Shown piece by piece: positions 58,013-64,000 of a DNA stretch of 64,000 nucleotides. Numbering within the stretch: the first letter of the stretch is position 1; the number at the start of each line of letters is the position of its first letter. The stretch lies in NCBI GenBank assembly GCA_015680685.1, contig MNCI01004706.1, positions 1,026 to 65,025 of the forward strand, in the 5' to 3' direction. The stretch is from Gnetum montanum. Lineage: Eukaryota; Streptophyta; Gnetopsida; Gnetales; Gnetaceae. The notes under the pieces are model-generated. The model had not been told where the DNA came from and did not search any database. It saw only the letters and a program-made list of their open reading frames with translations. The translations under genes and the position numbers were made by a program.

Positions 58013-58855
58013 TGGAAAAATTTTAGATTTTTCATAATTTGTGGTGGAAACATTAAATCAAATGAATAATTTAGGAGATGTAGAGGTGGTGTGAAGGATC
58101 CTTGATCATGGATGATGTTTAGAATATGAAAATTTGGCCGTAAAAGTTTATGAAAGAAGGAATCTTTGAAAAAGTAGGTCAATGAAGTATATAGAAGATG
58201 GTTGGTAGGAATTGCTAAAAGTTTGATAAGTTATGGATCTATAGGAAAGTAAAAATGATGGCTTAAATGTTCTAAAGATACAAGATGATGTGGAATTGGT
58301 CAATAGGTATTAGGCATAAGAGTTATACAAGTGGGTCCTCCCCAAAGTAGGCTCCAACCCTTAGTGCCCTTGTATAACCACACCTACAAGTGTTCATAGG
58401 AACTTAAGGAGTTGGATGTAAAACATACCTATCTTCCAAAACACATATGTTAGTATTGTCTAAATGAGAAGATAACACTATATTATACAAAACCATTAAA
58501 GTATGATTATATATAATAGTAAGGTGGAATGGGAGTAGTAAGGGATTTCAAAAATTGAGACATGAGGTGTCTTACTATAGGTATAATAAATTTTTGGTGT
58601 AATATATGGTTCAAGTAGTCATTAGCCTTTCCATTCAAGATTTAAACCAAGTTCATATCACTAACTAATGACATCACATTACATCAACCCAAAACTAGCA
58701 ACCACAAGACTATCATAGGTGCAAGAAGTACTAACACTTGGCAATGAAGTTTAAGGAAGTAGTTTATTAATAGCATAGTTTACTTTGTAACGGAGACTTG
58801 GCCATTGGATGGTGGAGTGCCTTCAAGCATGGGTAACATGTCTTTGTTCCATAAC

Positions 58856-59264
58856 TAATGGAGTGGTTACTCTAATTATTAGAGCAGTTATTATTAGAGT
58901 GGTTACTCTAATTATTATAGTGGTTATTATTAGAGCGGTTACTCTAATTATTAGAGTGGTTATTCTAATTATTAGAGTGGTTATTCCCAGGTCACTCTTG
59001 GGTTTATAAATACAGCATCCAGGTGCACAATTGGGAGCATGTTTTTAGCAGTTAAGTAGCGAAACTCTTGTAGTTTGTCCATTTGAAAGTTAGAATATTT
59101 TCCAAGTGTCCGTAGCAGGAGTCTAAGTGTGAACGGATCTTTATTCAAGCATTGATGTACCTAAGCACATCATTATGTTGGCAATAAAGATAAGCTCTTT
59201 GATTCATCCTTACAGCACTTGAGATTTGTTTTCTTACACATTTATATTTTATTTTATTTTATCA
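58856..59264 (+). repeat. 5' LTR of element C, truncated
   Basis: Matches the 3' LTR from 63448 (palindrome array, CCCAGG...TTGGG stem, TATA, ATTGATGTACCTAAGCACA). It is then cut inside TTTATTTTATTTTAT, where the gag leader starts. TATA box at 59004-59012. Confidence 0.85.
58861..58980. repeat. CTCTAAT-T-ATTAGAG palindrome array, C 5' LTR
   Basis: About six units of GTTACTCTAATTATTAGAG, each a palindrome around one base, directly upstream of the TATA box. This is the position held by GCGATATCGC in A and B. Confidence 0.88.
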
Positions 59265-61463
59265 ATGAGTAGCAAGAGTACATTAGGGGATGATTGGGAA
59301 ACTTACAAAAGTCATTACCAGTTTTTCAATTCCCTCTCTTTCTTTGCTCTTTCAATGTCAAGTTGTAACATGGATGACTATTCCTCAAGGGGTTGGTGTA
59401 GAAATAAAAATCAAACCCATGGGCAAAGTCAGGAACGCCAACATGAACAAAGACAACATCGTCCCAACTCACAAACTCATAACCTAATTAATGATGATGA
59501 ACCCCTACTGGCCACTAAGAGCTTAATGCATATACAAGAGGCCATTTGAATATCTCGTAGGCATCATAAGGAAAGCCATCTACCTAGGCTTGATTTAAAT
59601 AACTTTCCTAAGTTTTTAGGAGTCTATGATTTAGATCCATAACATCATTTACAAGCCTTCTACGATGCTTGTGTATGAAACAACATTGATAATGCATGGC
59701 AAAGACTTAAGCCCTTTTCTATGACACTCATTGGCCAAGCAAAAGTATGGTACATGTCTTTAAAGTTGAAATCAACTCACCGTTGGCCCACAATGGTAGA
59801 ACTCTTCAATGAAAGATATCAAACCTATGCAAGAGTGTCAGCCTTGAGGAGAGAAATCCAAGAGTGGAAACAAGGGTATCATGAACCCTTGGACATGGCC
59901 TTGGAAAGATATTACTCTTTGTTAAACAAATGCCCAAGCCATGGGTTCTCTGAGGAAAGGCTAATGTATTACATCATGGATGGGCTCCATAATAAAACAA
60001 GGGAGACCCTAGGAATGTATGCCCCAGGTTAACTATATGAACTATGAATCCATCAATTCCAAGATCTCATTAAGCTGGTAGGAAAAGAAGCAGGAGAAAT
60101 AGCCAAATGGGAGAGTGTTGAAAAATATCAACATGACCAAACTCTCAAAGTAACAAAGGTTCATAATCATAAAGAAGAGAAATCAACTCACCTCGAGGAG
60201 GTGAAACCATCCCTACCTTTGCCAATACTAAAATCACCAGATGAAATTGAGGCAAAGATCAACAAGATGATGGAGTGGGTACATGAAAAATGTAGAGACT
60301 ATGAATACATTATTAGAGGGAGACACACACAAGATAACTTTGATGACCAAAACAAATAGAGGATACCAAACCTAGAAACGGGACAAAACACCATTTGATA
60401 GTTAGAAAGAAGGGTTGAACAAAATGAGGATAGGGGCTCAACCATAAAACATAAGTATCAATGCGATGTTTTCTTGTACAATCACCCAAATGGCCAATGC
60501 CTAATCTTGTCACATCTACATGAGCATTGAGGAAGAACGTTACATCCATATTTCATACAAAAGGACATGGTTGGATGCATTCCTATTCCACAACTTTATG
60601 GGCAACCCCACAACTCATTGTACTATCCATGGGAAAATTCTTACTGGCCTCAGTATTGTGCTCAACTATAGTGGAAAAACCCCTAGTCATGGGAAAGGTC
60701 ATAGCCAAACTGGCCACACCCTTCATACCATCCAAAACTAAGTGCTTATCATGTTCAACACCTTTTTTCTCCAACTAGATCAACATCCTCTACTTCATGT
60801 CGTCATTATCACTCTCCCAAGTATCATCAACCCATGTCCTCTCCTACGATATCACCACCTCATGTTCCTTATACTTCTCCTTACTCTCAATACTCCCATC
60901 CTTCACCTCCTCCTACATTGCCACCAGTAGTACCAAAAGGTTTTGCACCACAACACCAACCCACGAACATTACTTGTGCTACTATTGTTAAAAATAGTGG
61001 GAGTCCTCCACAACATTGGAAGCATCCTTTCTTTAGGCATGGCCATAGAAAGAGACAACATGAGTCTGAAACCACTTCATCCTCCAACTCAGCAGAAGCC
61101 CAACACTATGATGCACCTTCCTCTTCAAACTCAATGCCTTCTATCACCTTATCTAGGCCTCCACCTCACACTCCAACATCCAGTGAATTCACCAATGTGA
61201 AGGGACACACAAATCCATGCATACTTCCATCTAGTAAAGGGTGTCATAGTGGGTGTCATAATGTACACACATCATCTAACTTGCCCCACTATGCTTTCTA
61301 TAATCAAGTGTGTGATCAACAATTTCTCTACCCAACCACCATGACATCAATAGACACCCAGTGGCTTGGGCATGACAAACCCCTAACATTTCATACATAC
61401 ATGAATCCTATTCATCCACTTATTAATCCTAGCCATGACCAAATGTTTAGTCATGGGGGGTGA
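59265..61463 (+). pseudogene. Element C gag, with stops
   Basis: ATG at 59265 (MSSKSTLGDDW). Gag core at 59721-60032 (IGQAKVWYMSL, SALRREIQEWKQG, ALERYYSLLNKC, ERLMYYIMDGL). A knuckle-like C-x-V-F-L-Y-N-H-P-N-G-Q-C near 60460 has lost the second Cys. The Pro-rich C terminus, open from 60834 to 61463, ends at a TGA. About eight stops. It differs from gag A/B by a distinct N terminus. Confidence 0.85.
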
Positions 61464-63438
61464 CCGCCCCCCCCCCCCCCCCCCATTCTAATTTCTAGGA
61501 TTCCTAAGTGTCTTTTGACTTTTTGTTTCACATTTTTGGTTTTACAACTTTTTGATTTCATATTCTTTGTTTTAAATTTTTTTTACATATTTGTATTTTC
61601 AAGGTTATTAGTCTTCTCTTATTTTTTCTTTACACCATTATTAATATATTTAATATTTATTATCTACTCTTTTACTTTCTTTTATGGTTATGTTTGGTGT
61701 GTTTCTCTACATTTTTTGCTAATAAGGTGGTAGGTACAATGGTAATGCACTACTTGATGGTGGTATGCTTTATTTGTAATTTGATTGTTGATGTCTGGTT
61801 TCTGACTTTGATGGTTGTTACTGATGACTAGGACATGGTTTCTTTTCATGTAACAAGCAATGAGTCCACATCATCTACCCATCCACTTACTCTATGGTTC
61901 TTCTTATTTTGAAAGCATGCAATCTCTTTTTCATTAATGCAACTTTAATAAATTGGTGACTTATGTAGTTTCTAGAATTTGGAAAGGAATCAAAGATTTG
62001 GACAAGGTGTGGTTTCAAAGAAATGCAGTGTTCTTTGTGCTTTTTTATTTTCCTATGTGCAGGAGTGTTCTCATAAGTATCTCACCATTCCACATCATTT
62101 CACAATAGGAAGTCAAATAAGTCCTTGTATGGTGTGGTCCTCATCACAAGAAAAACAAATGATGAGGATTCAAAGCACATCCCTTGGACAAACTAAATGT
62201 GAAAATCACATGGGTCTTTGCATGGTGTAGTTCCCATTAAAAAAACATGGGAATTCAAAGCACACCCCTTAGAACAAATAAAAATGGCTACAAGAACTAG
62301 TTATGAGACTTGTCTTATCTCCTCTAAATAAGGCCCTTTCACACTTCCTACCTTCTCTCCTATTTGGAATGGTGGTTGTTTTGTGGGAGCATTCTTGTGT
62401 CTCAAGGGATGGACTAGCCTTAGAATGTTGATGCAAAGTCATTGAAAGTGGTTGGTTTTGATCTAGATTAAGGATGGATCCTACCAAGTCATTTAATCAC
62501 AAACTCTACAAGGGACTGTATGTGACCATAATTAGGAACTCCATTCCACTCTCTCTGTCATCCATCTATGCTTTCCATGTTTTACCTTGCTACCGGTTTC
62601 ATGTTTTGATTCAATGTTTTGGGTTGATGTGTCAGGTTTCTCAATTAGTTACTTTCAGGTTTTTGCACTTAAATTTCTATAATCATTAATCAAGTTATGC
62701 AAGGAAATAAAAGGCTTGTGCCTACTTTGGGGAGGACCCACTTGCATATCTTTTGGTTTGGTTAAGTTCTTTACCCTTAGACATTGTTACAATCAAATTC
62801 ATTTTATTTACCCCATCCATGTCATCCAAATTGTGCACACCTTCACAACTATTTGTAATGAATTCCTTTTTATTATTGTGAATACCCTCTCTCCACTACT
62901 CCTTGTGTCAAGGTTTTTCTGAATCGTATGGATCGCTTATCTTATTTAACCCATTCATTAGTCTTTCCTCTAACAATATCAAGCAAACAATCTATCACAA
63001 TCACAACTTGGCTAGATAAAATCACCAACAAGACAAAGTATTCAGCTATTATTTGTGTACTATATATACTAATCCTTGGTTTTGTTGTGACTGCAATGGG
63101 AAGTGTGGATTGGAAGCAGGACTGTCATCACTAAGGAGGATGCAACCATATCACTCATGGGAGATTGTTCAAGACCACTGGATCTCTTCTACCTCTCCCT
63201 CATTCTTCTATTGCCAAGAGGGGTTGGATTTCCTTTGGATCCATTGGAGATCTTTCCTAATTGTTATGAAGACTAATTTTGTACATAATTTTAATATTGT
63301 ATGCTCGGGCACTTCTATATTTGCCCATTTTCTTTGTGTCACTCTACATGTTAGTCAAATAAGTCCACACCCCCTAATATATTTTGTAAAGAACTTGTTC
63401 CTCTTCTTTTGTACTTGAGGATGAGTTTTCATTTAGTT
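61464..63438 (+). other. Element C spacer, no gene seen
   Basis: An 18-C run at 61467-61484, then T-rich DNA. Short frames only. The ORF2 found at this place in A and B is absent. The end resembles the 3' UTR of A (TGAGGATGAGTTTTCATT). Confidence 0.65.
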
Positions 63439-63447
63439 GTGGAGGTA

Positions 63448-64000
63448 TGATGGAGCGATTACTCTAATTATTAGAGCAGTTATTCTAATTATTAGAGTGG
63501 TTATTCCCAGGTTACTCCTGGGTCTATAAATATAGCGGCCAAGTGCACAATTTGGGGCATGTTTTTAGCAGTCAAGTAGTGAAACTCTTACAGTTTGTCC
63601 ATTTAAAAGTTAGAATATTGTCCAAGTGCCTCTAGCAGGAGGTCCAAGTGTGAATGGATCTTTATTCAAGCATTGATGTACCTAAGCACACCATTGTGTT
63701 GGCAATAAAGACGAGCTCTTTGATTCATTCTTGTAGCACTTGAGATTTGTTTTCTTATGCATTTATATTTTATTTTATTTTATCTAATTTTATTTTATGC
63801 ACTTTAAATTTGTGTTATTAGGATAGCAATTCATTTTGATCAATTAAGCAAATTATTAAATTACACAAGCATGACCCCTTCGAGCATACGTGTAACACTT
63901 GGTAGCTCAAAAATGATTAGTGTTTGATAGCCCAGTAGTGTTTGCATGAAGTTCAAGATGTGTCCAAGAAGTGAGAATGGTTACTTGTGTTAGGCTACAT
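63448..64000 (+). repeat. 3' LTR of element C, cut by window end
   Basis: Starts TGATGGAGCG after GTGGAGGTA. Two CTCTAATTATTAGAG palindromes at 63459-63500, the stem CCCAGG-TTACT-CCTGGG, and TATA box CTATAAATATAG at 63524-63532. Its end lies beyond 64000. Confidence 0.88.

Larger units (their letters stand above)
55600..58855 (-). mobile_element. Remnant G: gypsy element with Athila-like integrase and ORF2-like start
   Basis: On the minus strand, spacer DNA homologous to the gag-ORF2 spacer of A/B (58820-58320) is followed by a promoter-like piece (58012-57931). An ORF2-like N terminus (57377 to about 56870) comes next, then an integrase (about 56800-55600). Gag is missing on the right, where element C begins at 58856. 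G links the accessory gene of A/B with polymerase functions. Confidence 0.65.
58856..64000 (+). mobile_element. Element C: gag-only relative of A/B, runs off window
   Basis: A truncated 5' LTR (58856-59264), gag (59265-61463), non-coding DNA, a PPT-like GTGGAGGTA and a 3' LTR from 63448 to the window end. The gag is clearly homologous to gag A/B. No ORF2 and no polymerase. The 5' LTR lacks its 3' part and the PBS. C interrupts remnant G, whose spacer stops at 58855. Confidence 0.85.

Overview
This is plant nuclear DNA made almost entirely of transposable elements. The evidence is Ty3/gypsy, Ty1/copia and L1-type LINE remains, a class III peroxidase fragment, canonical GT-AG introns, and stop codons that look like decay of methylated CG and CHG sites. 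The sequence is AT-rich, with long, old, deeply nested retrotransposons and few host genes. That suits a large seed-plant genome. A conifer or other gymnosperm is my guess, but the species cannot be fixed from the sequence. No intact host gene, tRNA, rRNA or CRISPR array was found. Two scaffold gaps (80 and 290 N) and six single-N joins are present.

Layout. 1-3.6 kb: decayed LINE on the minus strand. 5.3-6.8 kb: LTR of family E. 7709-31517: copia-type, gag-only element D (minus). D is split by gypsy-type gag-only element A (9987-27100, plus), which is itself split by its sister copy B (17470-25890, minus). Target duplications support all three insertions. D sits in repeat DNA that continues at 31518-33262 as a second LINE. 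33268-54336: a 21-kb Tat/Ogre-like gypsy element F with both LTRs, a PBS, a PPT and a 5-bp ATTAG duplication. F carries gag, protease, RT, two RNase H domains and integrase on the plus strand. Between protease and RT it carries an eight-exon accessory gene in antisense. Between integrase and the 3' LTR it carries a family E LTR and a captured peroxidase promoter plus first exon. 55.6-58.9 kb: remnant G (minus), an Athila-like integrase next to an ORF2-like gene start. 58.9-64.0 kb: gag-only element C (plus), which runs off the window.

How it fits together. A, B, C and D encode gag but no visible polymerase, so they would depend on a helper. A, B, D, F and G also carry an accessory gene. In A/B, D and F its reading frame shares a recognisable domain. 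Each of these families has its own short palindrome repeated near the LTR promoter and again near the internal accessory-gene promoter: GCGATATCGC in A/B, AGACGTCT in D, GCGTATACGC in F. C has a different palindrome (CTCTAAT-T-ATTAGAG) at the same LTR position, and G has a weak two-copy version. The candidate undescribed system is a family-specific palindrome array paired with a self-encoded accessory protein that may act on it, by analogy with the VANC anti-silencing proteins of VANDAL transposons. The array placement and the shared domain are seen in the sequence. The functional link is inference.
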